Origin: an uncultured Lachnospiraceae bacterium
GTDB lineage: Bacteria > Bacillota > Clostridia > Lachnospirales > Lachnospiraceae
NCBI GenBank assembly: GCA_910578795.1
Contig: CAJTSD010000076.1
Span: 1 to 6,975, forward strand
Length of the DNA: 6,975 bases
Direction of reading: 5' to 3'
This document shows positions 1 to 5,379 of the stretch, piece after piece. Positions within the stretch are counted from its first letter, which is position 1. Every line of letters starts with the position of its first letter. The notes under the pieces were generated by a model. The model was not told where the DNA came from. It searched no databases and worked only from the letters and a program-made list of their open reading frames with translations. The translations under genes and the position numbers were made by a program.

Positions 1-58
1 TTTTTTTATATTATTTGAAAAATTATGTAAATTTTCTCTATTGTTGCACAAAATGTAT

Positions 59-547
59 TTATACCTTTTTCTGATAAGCAATTCTTGGACTGCCATCTGC
101 GACAAAGATTGTGCCACATCTTTGGTATCCGCTGTTCTCAAGCAAATGCTGCATAATATGATTATCCTTATGTGTATCCACCCTGACATTTGGCACTTTT
201 GTTTCGCAGTATGCAAGGCAAAACTTAAGAACACCTTTTTGTTTTCCGTTTCCTGCAATCCGGTGCAGCGTTCCATATGCATCATTGTTTAGCCAACGCC
301 CGTTATCAATTCTGCAATAAGTAGGGTCATCTCCCACCACGAACGCAAACACCGCACAAATCTCATTTTTTTCATCCGTTATCACATAACTGTTACCATT
401 CGCTATATCCTTTTGCACAAGCTCTGCCGGCGGATGACTGCTGCCCCATTGATTGGGATTGCCCGACAGCCGCATTTGTTCCCTTGCATATGCATAGATA
501 GCAAGAATGTTATCAAAATCTTTTGGTATTGCTTTCCGTATTGTCAT
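59..547 (-). CDS. GNAT-family N-acetyltransferase
   Basis: This 162-residue protein looks like a complete single-domain GNAT acetyltransferase, the family that moves an acetyl group from acetyl-CoA to an amine; its substrate cannot be told from sequence. It opens with the usual first strand (MTIRKAIPKD) followed by a helix, and has an NPNQWG motif at residues 30-35 that I associate with one GNAT subgroup. The stretch from about residue 93 (TLHRIAGNGKQKGV) to 113 sits where the acetyl-CoA pyrophosphate loop and following helix belong, although the textbook Q/R-x-x-G-x-G/A pattern is only loosely matched. VRVDTHKDNHIMQHLLENSGY (residues 121-141) is the typical motif-B region, and the end DGSPRIAYQK is characteristic of this subgroup. 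The ATG start is supported by AGGAG at 554-558, six bases upstream. The gene lies just after the eno terminator, so it probably has its own promoter or depends on read-through; I found no convincing promoter. Confidence 0.88.
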   Translation of the reverse strand: MTIRKAIPKDFDNILAIYAYAREQMRLSGNPNQWGSSHPPAELVQKDIANGNSYVITDEKNEICAVFAFVVGDDPTYCRIDNGRWLNNDAYGTLHRIAGNGKQKGVLKFCLAYCETKVPNVRVDTHKDNHIMQHLLENSGYQRCGTIFVADGSPRIAYQKKV

Positions 548-563
548 TGGTCACTCCTAGATC

Positions 564-602
564 AAAAAAGTCTTCTGTGATTTCCATTCTACCACAGAAG
601 AC
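564..602 (-). terminator. Rho-independent terminator of eno
   Basis: Read on the minus strand, positions 602-593 (GTCTTCTGTG) pair perfectly with 579-570 (CACAGAAGAC). Two further pairs, one of them G-U, make a 12-bp stem with a 9-base loop. Six T follow the stem immediately at 569-564. The hairpin begins about 40 bases after the eno stop codon and ends 16 bases before the GNAT start, so it should end the eno transcript and separate the two genes. Confidence 0.9.
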
Positions 603-643
603 CTCCCAAGTCTTTCCTTTAAAAACTTTTTTTGCTGTCAGCG

Positions 644-2020
644 CTATACCTTATCAAACGGATCCAAATACTTTGAAACAAGATCAAGCTCCTCCTCAAT
701 CCGAAGCAACTGATTATATTTTGCCACCCTGTCGCTTCGGCACGGTGCGCCCGTTTTAATCTGTCCCGCATTCATTGCCACTGCAAGGTCTGCGATAAAC
801 GGATCCTCTGTTTCCCCGCTCCGGTGGCTGATAACCGCTTTATACGCGTTGTGCTGCGCCATCTCCACTGCCTCGATTGCCTCGCTGACCGTGCCAATCT
901 GATTCACCTTCACAAGGATTGCATTCGCAACATGCTTCTTAATTCCGGCATCAAGACGCTTCGTATTGGTAACGAACAAATCATCACCTACAAGCTGTAT
1001 TTTGTCGCCAATCCGTCTTGTCAGCTCTGCCCAGCCGTCCCAGTCATCCTCCGCAAGCCCGTCCTCAATCGACACAATCGGGTAACGCTCAATCAGCTTC
1101 TCATAATATGCAATCATCTCTTCCGTTGTCCGCCTGATAACCTCTTCCCCTGATTGAGCGCCGGAAACTTCGCCTGCCTCGTAACACTGATCTGCATGAT
1201 TTCCATCCACCTGTGCTCTTCTGCGCTTTAACTGCGTTTCACCGCTGAAATGATACGTGCCGTCCTCCTCGTTATAAAGTTCGGACGCAGCCACGTCAAG
1301 CGCAATCTTTACCTCGTTTCCCGGCATATACCCTGCCGCCTTAATTGCCTCCACAATTAAGTCAAGCACCGCAAATGCATCCGGTAAATCCGGGGCAAAT
1401 CCGCCCTCATCGCCGACGCCCGTAGAAAGCCCCCTGCTATGACAGATTTTTTTCAAGTTATGATAGATCTCGGCACAAATCCGCAGCGCCTCCCGGAAGT
1501 TTGCCGCCTTCACAGGCATAATCATAAACTCCTGGAAATCCACTGTGTTTGTGGCATGGCGTCCTCCGTTTAAAATATTCATCATCGGCACCGGAAGCCG
1601 GTCTGTCTTCACACCGCCTAAATACCTGTAAAGCGGCATTCCCAGCGCTTCGGCAGCAGCCCTTGCAGCAGCCATTGACACAGAAAGCGTTGCGTTCGCC
1701 CCAAGGTTATTTTTGTTGTCGGTTCCGTCTGTGTCTACTAAAATATGGTCAATCAGCTTTTGGTTGCAAACATCAACGCCAATCAGCCTGTCCTTAATCT
1801 TTGTGTTGACATTGTTAACTGCTTTTTCCACGCCAAGACCCATGTAGCGCATCTCGCCGTCGCGCAGCTCTACTGCTTCAAATTTACCTGTGCTTGCGCC
1901 GGAAGGAACGCTTGCTCTTCCCTCATAGCAGTCATCCACAGTCACAACCGCCTCAACCGTCGGATTACCCCGCGAATCAAGCACCTCTCTTGCATGTACG
2001 TCCGTAATTTTTAAATACAT
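644..2020 (-). CDS. eno: Enolase (phosphopyruvate hydratase) with a loop insertion
   Basis: Enolase interconverts 2-phosphoglycerate and phosphoenolpyruvate in the cytoplasm, using Mg2+. The N-terminal domain carries DSRGNPTVE (15-23) and the mobile SGAST loop (40-44). In the barrel I can place, by analogy with E. coli enolase: H155 and E164 in NGGRHATNTVDFQEF, catalytic E205 in GDEGGFAP, metal ligands D242 (LDVAASE), E319 (SIEDGL) and D346 (GDDLFVTN), catalytic base K371 (LVKVNQIGT), the SHRSGETED loop (398-406) and K422 (GQIKTGAPCRSDR). All expected active-site residues are therefore present. At 458 residues it is longer than the usual roughly 430. The excess sits at about residues 262-297, between YHFSGE and TTEEM, where B. 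subtilis enolase has about four residues. GGAGG at 2027-2031, six bases from the ATG, supports the start. gpmI, the preceding pathway step, is just upstream, but a terminator lies between them. I found no clear promoter in 2033-2110. Confidence 0.97.
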   Translation of the reverse strand: MYLKITDVHAREVLDSRGNPTVEAVVTVDDCYEGRASVPSGASTGKFEAVELRDGEMRYMGLGVEKAVNNVNTKIKDRLIGVDVCNQKLIDHILVDTDGTDNKNNLGANATLSVSMAAARAAAEALGMPLYRYLGGVKTDRLPVPMMNILNGGRHATNTVDFQEFMIMPVKAANFREALRICAEIYHNLKKICHSRGLSTGVGDEGGFAPDLPDAFAVLDLIVEAIKAAGYMPGNEVKIALDVAASELYNEEDGTYHFSGETQLKRRRAQVDGNHADQCYEAGEVSGAQSGEEVIRRTTEEMIAYYEKLIERYPIVSIEDGLAEDDWDGWAELTRRIGDKIQLVGDDLFVTNTKRLDAGIKKHVANAILVKVNQIGTVSEAIEAVEMAQHNAYKAVISHRSGETEDPFIADLAVAMNAGQIKTGAPCRSDRVAKYNQLLRIEEELDLVSKYLDPFDKV

Positions 2021-2110
2021 CCTATCCCTCCATTCTTACTCACGTAGTCGTTTCGATTTTCTTCCGGATTTCCTTTTGGACATCTTCCATATCAACAAAT
2101 AGTATTGCCA

Positions 2111-2175
2111 AAAAAAAGCAAAAAATTCAGGACACTGCCATAAATCATAGAAATTTACGGAGATCCTGAATTTTT
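2111..2175 (-). terminator. Rho-independent terminator of gpmI, two-tier hairpin
   Basis: A perfect 12-bp inverted repeat joins 2121-2132 to 2164-2175, starting 33 bases after the gpmI stop codon. Inside it, 2138-2145 and 2153-2160 form a second 8-bp helix around a 7-base loop. That inner helix has one imperfect pair, which is a G-U wobble in minus-strand RNA but an A-C mismatch in plus-strand RNA. On the minus strand the stem runs into TTTTTT, then GC, then eight more T down to 2110. The wobble and the T-rich tail both point to minus-strand function, ending the gpmI transcript before eno. Confidence 0.86.
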
Positions 2176-2208
2176 ACAGTTCCTATATTGTTCGTATTTC
2201 AACAATCC

Positions 2209-3750
2209 TTACTTACGTACCAAAAGCGACTTTCCTGTCATTTCTGCAGGCTGCTGCATTCCCATTGTTTCGATTAAAGTCGGCACAATATCCGCAAGGC
2301 ATCCGCCCTCTCTCAGAGTATAATCCTTGTCATAATTTACAAGAATAAACGGTACCGGATTTGTCGTATGCGCCGTAAATGGTGCGCCGGTTTCATAATC
2401 GACAAGCTGCTCTGCGTTTCCGTGATCTGCACAGATAAACATCGTTCCGTTTACCGAAAGTAATGCATCCACTGCCTTTCCGACACACTCGTCAACTGCC
2501 TCGACCGCCTTAATTGCAGCCTCCTCAACCCCCGTATGACCTACCATATCAGGGTTGGCAAAATTAATGATAATCACATCATACTTCCCGGATTTAATTG
2601 CCTCGCAGAGCTTGTCACAAACGGTATACGCGCTCATCTCCGGCTTTAAATCATAAGTCGCCACTTCCTTTGGAGAAGGTACCAGCACCCTGTCCTCCCC
2701 CTTGTTCGGCTCTTCCACACCGCCGTTAAAGAAAAACGTAACATGCGCATACTTCTCTGTTTCCGCGATTCTTGCCTGTGTCATATTGTTTGCCGCAAGC
2801 CACTCGCCGAACGTATTTGTAACCGAAATCTTGTGAAATGCTACCGTTTTATTCGGAATCGTCGGATCATAATCCGAAAAACATACATATTTGACATCAA
2901 GGCGTTTTCTTTCAAAGCCCTTAAAATCATCATCGCAGAATGCCCTTGTAATTTCTCTTGCACGGTCAGGACGGAAATTAAAGAACACTATCGAATCCTT
3001 ATCCTGAATCAATCCAACAGGCTCTCCGTTCTCCACAACAACCGTTGGAAGTACGAACTCATCCGTCTTATCATTGTCATACGACTGCTGAATCCCTGCA
3101 GGACCGCTCGCTGCCTGCTCACCTGTTCCAAGCGTCATCGCCTCATATGCCTTCTGCACACGGTCATAATTATTATCCCTGTCCATCGCATAATAGCGTC
3201 CCATTACCGACGCAATCTTACCAACGCCGATTTCCGCCATTTTTGCCTCTAAAGCCTCCGCAAATTCCTTACCAGAAGCCGGAGGCGTGTCACGTCCGTC
3301 AAGGAAACAGTGCACATAAACCTTGGAAAGGTTGTTTTTCTTTGCAAGCTCCAATAATCCATAAAGATGTGTATTATGGCTGTGTACGCCGCCATCCGAT
3401 AAGAGCCCGAATAAATGAAGCGCCGAATCGTTCTTTTTACAGTCCTCTACCGCTTCCAAAAGCGCTGGATTTTCAAAAAACGTGCCATCCTGAATTTCCT
3501 TTGTAATTCTAGTCAGCTCCTGATAAACAATTCTTCCCGCGCCCATATTTAAATGACCTACCTCGGAATTGCCCATCTGCCCGTCCGGAAGACCTACCGC
3601 CATTCCACTGGCATTTCCTTTCACAAAAGGATATTCCTTCATCAGCCTGTCCATAACCGGTGTTTTTCCCATTGCAACAGCATTATGCTCTGTCTTCTCA
3701 TTTAAGCCGTAACCGTCTAAAATCATCAATACAGTCGTTTTTTTACTCAT
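2209..3750 (-). CDS. gpmI: 2,3-bisphosphoglycerate-independent phosphoglycerate mutase
   Basis: This enzyme interconverts 3-phosphoglycerate and 2-phosphoglycerate in the cytoplasm through a phosphoserine intermediate and depends on Mn2+. It is an alkaline-phosphatase-superfamily protein unrelated to the cofactor-dependent GpmA. The 513-residue length is normal for the family. Visible residues, assigned by analogy with the Geobacillus enzyme, are metal ligand D12 (LDGYG), the phosphorylated serine S62 (GQMGNSEVGH), H123 (GVHSHNTH), D151/R153/D154 (DGRDTPP), R185 and R191 (GRYYAMDRD), R260 and R263 (NFRPDR) and K333 (ETEKYAH). The C-terminal metal ligands are D401 and H405 (PDMVGHTG), D442 and H443 (ADHGN) and H461 (TAHTTNP). 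No key residue is missing. The ATG at 3750 gives the standard N-terminus, with a purine-rich GGAAGAAAGGA stretch upstream acting as ribosome binding site at slightly long spacing. A candidate promoter lies at 3793-3821 and a terminator follows. eno, the next enzyme in the pathway, comes next. Confidence 0.97.
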   Translation of the reverse strand: MSKKTTVLMILDGYGLNEKTEHNAVAMGKTPVMDRLMKEYPFVKGNASGMAVGLPDGQMGNSEVGHLNMGAGRIVYQELTRITKEIQDGTFFENPALLEAVEDCKKNDSALHLFGLLSDGGVHSHNTHLYGLLELAKKNNLSKVYVHCFLDGRDTPPASGKEFAEALEAKMAEIGVGKIASVMGRYYAMDRDNNYDRVQKAYEAMTLGTGEQAASGPAGIQQSYDNDKTDEFVLPTVVVENGEPVGLIQDKDSIVFFNFRPDRAREITRAFCDDDFKGFERKRLDVKYVCFSDYDPTIPNKTVAFHKISVTNTFGEWLAANNMTQARIAETEKYAHVTFFFNGGVEEPNKGEDRVLVPSPKEVATYDLKPEMSAYTVCDKLCEAIKSGKYDVIIINFANPDMVGHTGVEEAAIKAVEAVDECVGKAVDALLSVNGTMFICADHGNAEQLVDYETGAPFTAHTTNPVPFILVNYDKDYTLREGGCLADIVPTLIETMGMQQPAEMTGKSLLVRK

Positions 3751-3775
3751 TTTATTAAAATCCTTTCTTCCTTTT

Positions 3776-3798
3776 TATATTTTCTTAAATAAAATATA
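3776..3798. repeat. AT-only inverted repeat in the gpmI leader
   Basis: An 8-bp perfect inverted repeat, TATATTTT at 3776-3783 and AAAATATA at 3791-3798, flanks the 7-base spacer CTTAAAT. Its right arm contains the proposed -10 box of the gpmI promoter, and the repeat would cover the predicted transcription start. It has no following T tract on the minus strand, so it is not a good terminator. It could be an operator, or a chance product of AT-rich sequence. Confidence 0.4.
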
Positions 3799-3821
3799 CA
3801 CTTTTTTCCAGGTTTAAGCAA
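3793..3821 (-). promoter_or_regulatory. gpmI: Candidate sigma-A-type promoter for gpmI
   Basis: On the minus strand, TTGCTT (3821-3816) lies exactly 17 bases before TATATT (3798-3793). The -10 box matches the consensus at five of six positions, the -35 box at only three. The predicted start near 3786 would give a leader of about 36 bases before the gpmI ATG. No terminator hairpin is visible between the upstream gene's stop codon (3840-3842) and this site, so gpmI may also receive read-through from the thiN transcript. Confidence 0.5.
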
Positions 3822-3839
3822 TATCCTTTCCCTCAAATC

Positions 3840-4685
3840 TTATTTTTTCCCTGCACTGCGTTCCTTCATAAGTTCCAAAAACTCCGAGAATGCCTTCTCA
3901 TGCATCTTTGAAACCGCCTGCGGATTTCTGCCAAGTAACGAACGGATATTTTGATACGTTCTCTTTGTTCTTGCCCGCTCAACGCGCTCCATAATGCCTG
4001 CCTTCATGGTTTCACTCTTCTCCTTGCCGGCACCGAGAGCCGAGTTAATTTTTTTGAGCCCCGCCTCCGACTTTTCTTTCAGTTCACTTCCATAAAAAGC
4101 ATATGCCACTTCAATTCCCTTTTGCAGATGCCGGAACTCCTCGCTGCTGCTCTCGAGCCCAACCAAAAGTTCTTTTAAGTTAAACGCTTCCCTCATACTT
4201 TCTGCCATATCAATCGAAAGATACACCGTTAAAAAAAATACAATAACCTCAAGAACATTTTGATTGATGGAAAGCGCAAACCGTTCAATCGGATTGTGCA
4301 TATAAAGTGTCAGAAGAACCGAAAAAATCCCCCATGCAAATGATGAAAGCGCACAGATATGACCGTTTAAGTTGAATGGCTGATTACTATAATCCCAGTA
4401 CCGCACATGAAACATCTTCTCCATCACAACGCCCGTGAAATACTCAAGGAGTGTTGCACTTGCCATTCCTGTAAGAAACACAAGCCCTGCATTTGCACGG
4501 AAATGCAGGGTGAAAATCAGCACAACAATCGCACCGGAACCATAAATCGGCAGAAAAGGACCATGAATAAAACCTCTATTTACCCATGTTCCTTTTCGTA
4601 CGGACACATAGCAGGTTTCCCATATCCAGCCCAAAAAACAGTAAAAATAAAAGAAAAACAGCCATGTTGAAAAGGTATAAATCAT
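3840..4685 (-). CDS. PF06541-type integral membrane protein (putative ABC transporter permease family)
   Basis: This is a 281-residue membrane protein of unknown function, resembling the Pfam family PF06541 that is annotated as putative ABC-transporter type IV on weak grounds. Five hydrophobic segments are visible at roughly residues 4-22, 43-61, 66-86, 107-128 and 145-160. Family-like motifs are FLGWIWET (17-24), NRGFIHGPFLPIYG (36-49) and RYWDYS (95-100). After residue 165 the chain is charged and helical, rich in Lys, Glu and Arg, and probably cytoplasmic. I see no ATP-binding partner nearby, so transport is not demonstrated. I chose the ATG at 4685 because it overlaps the thiN stop codon as ATGA and has GGAGG at 4696-4700 upstream. 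An in-frame ATG at 4706 would add seven residues (MCGGFAG) but would put that binding site inside the coding region. Translation is probably coupled to thiN. Confidence 0.82.
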   Translation of the reverse strand: MIYTFSTWLFFFYFYCFLGWIWETCYVSVRKGTWVNRGFIHGPFLPIYGSGAIVVLIFTLHFRANAGLVFLTGMASATLLEYFTGVVMEKMFHVRYWDYSNQPFNLNGHICALSSFAWGIFSVLLTLYMHNPIERFALSINQNVLEVIVFFLTVYLSIDMAESMREAFNLKELLVGLESSSEEFRHLQKGIEVAYAFYGSELKEKSEAGLKKINSALGAGKEKSETMKAGIMERVERARTKRTYQNIRSLLGRNPQAVSKMHEKAFSEFLELMKERSAGKK

Positions 4686-5362
4686 TCCTGCAAATCCTCC
4701 ACACACACCAAAAGCATTCCGTCCTTTACTTCGACAAAGCTTTCACAATCCGTAAATTCGTTGCTAACCCCAATCGGAAAATCCGTCCTTACAATTACAT
4801 CCTCCAGCGTATATTTCAGTCCCCGTTCCGTCACGCCGCAGGCATCTTTTCCAAATGCAAAAATGGAAAGTCGCCTGTTTTTTTGATGCATCTCTTTTGA
4901 AAAACAAATGCGGGAATTTTTTACAAGCTCGATTCGCTGTCCTTTGCCATACAAAATACCATGTGCTCCATGATTGAGCAAAAACAGCAGGCATTGGATA
5001 TTTGCCAATGTATGGTCAATCCGTCCTCCTAATGCCCCATATAATTCAAAACAGTCACAGCCCGCATTTAATCCTTCCCGAATAGCCGCAAGCATGTCCG
5101 TATCGTCTTTCTCTGCCGGAAGTCTTTTAATCCGGACTGCCTTATTTTGGGCAAAGCGCTCAAGGAAACGGTTTTCCGTTATCGAATCCATATCTCCGAT
5201 AATCAGGTTCGGAACAATCCCAAATGCCTGTACAAAATGAAGGCCTCCGTCCGCGGCGATGCAGAAGCTGTCATGGCACTGTTTTACAATCGCAGCTTTT
5301 GTCTTTCCAATGACTGCGTCCGCATCAAAATCCCCCGCCGCAAATATCATACATGTTTTCAC
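4682..5362 (-). CDS. thiN: Thiamine pyrophosphokinase
   Basis: Thiamine pyrophosphokinase transfers a pyrophosphate group from ATP to thiamine, giving thiamine pyrophosphate and AMP in one step. It lets the cell use salvaged or imported thiamine directly. The 226-residue length fits bacterial TPK. Visible family motifs are the N-terminal strand IFAAGDF (6-12), AADGG (36-40), IIGDMDS (54-60), KDDTDM (85-90), GALGGRIDHTLANI (109-122) and GVSNEFT (198-204). The acidic residues D57/D59 and D86/D87/D89 are likely to bind Mg-ATP, and the C-terminal beta domain helps form the thiamine pocket. The start is a GTG giving MKTCMIFAAGDF. An in-frame ATG four codons later lacks a ribosome binding site. The gene follows the chemoreceptor by 15 bases and overlaps the membrane protein gene by four, so all three are probably co-transcribed. 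I see no TPP riboswitch here; the upstream leader is outside the window. Confidence 0.95.
   Translation of the reverse strand: MKTCMIFAAGDFDADAVIGKTKAAIVKQCHDSFCIAADGGLHFVQAFGIVPNLIIGDMDSITENRFLERFAQNKAVRIKRLPAEKDDTDMLAAIREGLNAGCDCFELYGALGGRIDHTLANIQCLLFLLNHGAHGILYGKGQRIELVKNSRICFSKEMHQKNRRLSIFAFGKDACGVTERGLKYTLEDVIVRTDFPIGVSNEFTDCESFVEVKDGMLLVCVEDLQE
4696..4700 (-). promoter_or_regulatory. Ribosome binding site deciding the PF06541 gene start
   Basis: GGAGG on the minus strand lies within the last codons of thiN, ten bases before the ATG at 4685; AGGA also directly abuts that ATG. It favours the ATGA-overlap start over the ATG at 4706, which lies upstream of the site. Confidence 0.65.
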
Positions 5363-5373
5363 GCTGTCAATTT

Positions 5374-5379
5374 TCCTTT
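5374..5379 (-). promoter_or_regulatory. thiN: Ribosome binding site for the thiN GTG start
   Basis: AAAGGA on the minus strand overlaps the TAA stop codon of the chemoreceptor gene (5378-5380) and lies 11 bases before the GTG at 5362. The spacing is longer than ideal, which together with the GTG suggests modest translation or coupling to the upstream gene. Confidence 0.55.

Noticed and set aside
1..58. AT-rich tail after the GNAT stop codon as a terminator
   Set aside because: There is an imperfect, nearly GC-free inverted repeat, but no convincing stem followed by a T run on the minus strand within the window.
603..643. Possible promoter for the GNAT gene upstream of the eno terminator
   Set aside because: CTGACA and several A/T-rich hexamers occur, but none pairs with a good -10 box at 16-18 bases, so I do not call one.
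1130..1237. Enolase insertion as an intein or mobile element
   Set aside because: It is far too short for an intein, lacks splicing motifs, and shows no terminal repeats or target duplication.
2033..2110. Possible promoter for eno (TACTAT, TTGATA and TTGGCA hexamers on the minus strand)
   Set aside because: No two of these fall at correct spacing with acceptable partners. A promoter may well exist here, but the sequence does not single one out.
2743..3506. Two long overlapping open frames on the plus strand (169 and 153 codons)
   Set aside because: They lie wholly antisense to gpmI, whose product is intact with all family motifs. Their translations are rich in Arg, Cys, His and Ile with no recognisable domain, as expected of antisense shadows.
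4764..4994. Minus-strand open frame of 76 codons inside thiN in another frame
   Set aside because: The thiN frame carries conserved TPK motifs throughout; this one shows none and is an out-of-frame shadow.
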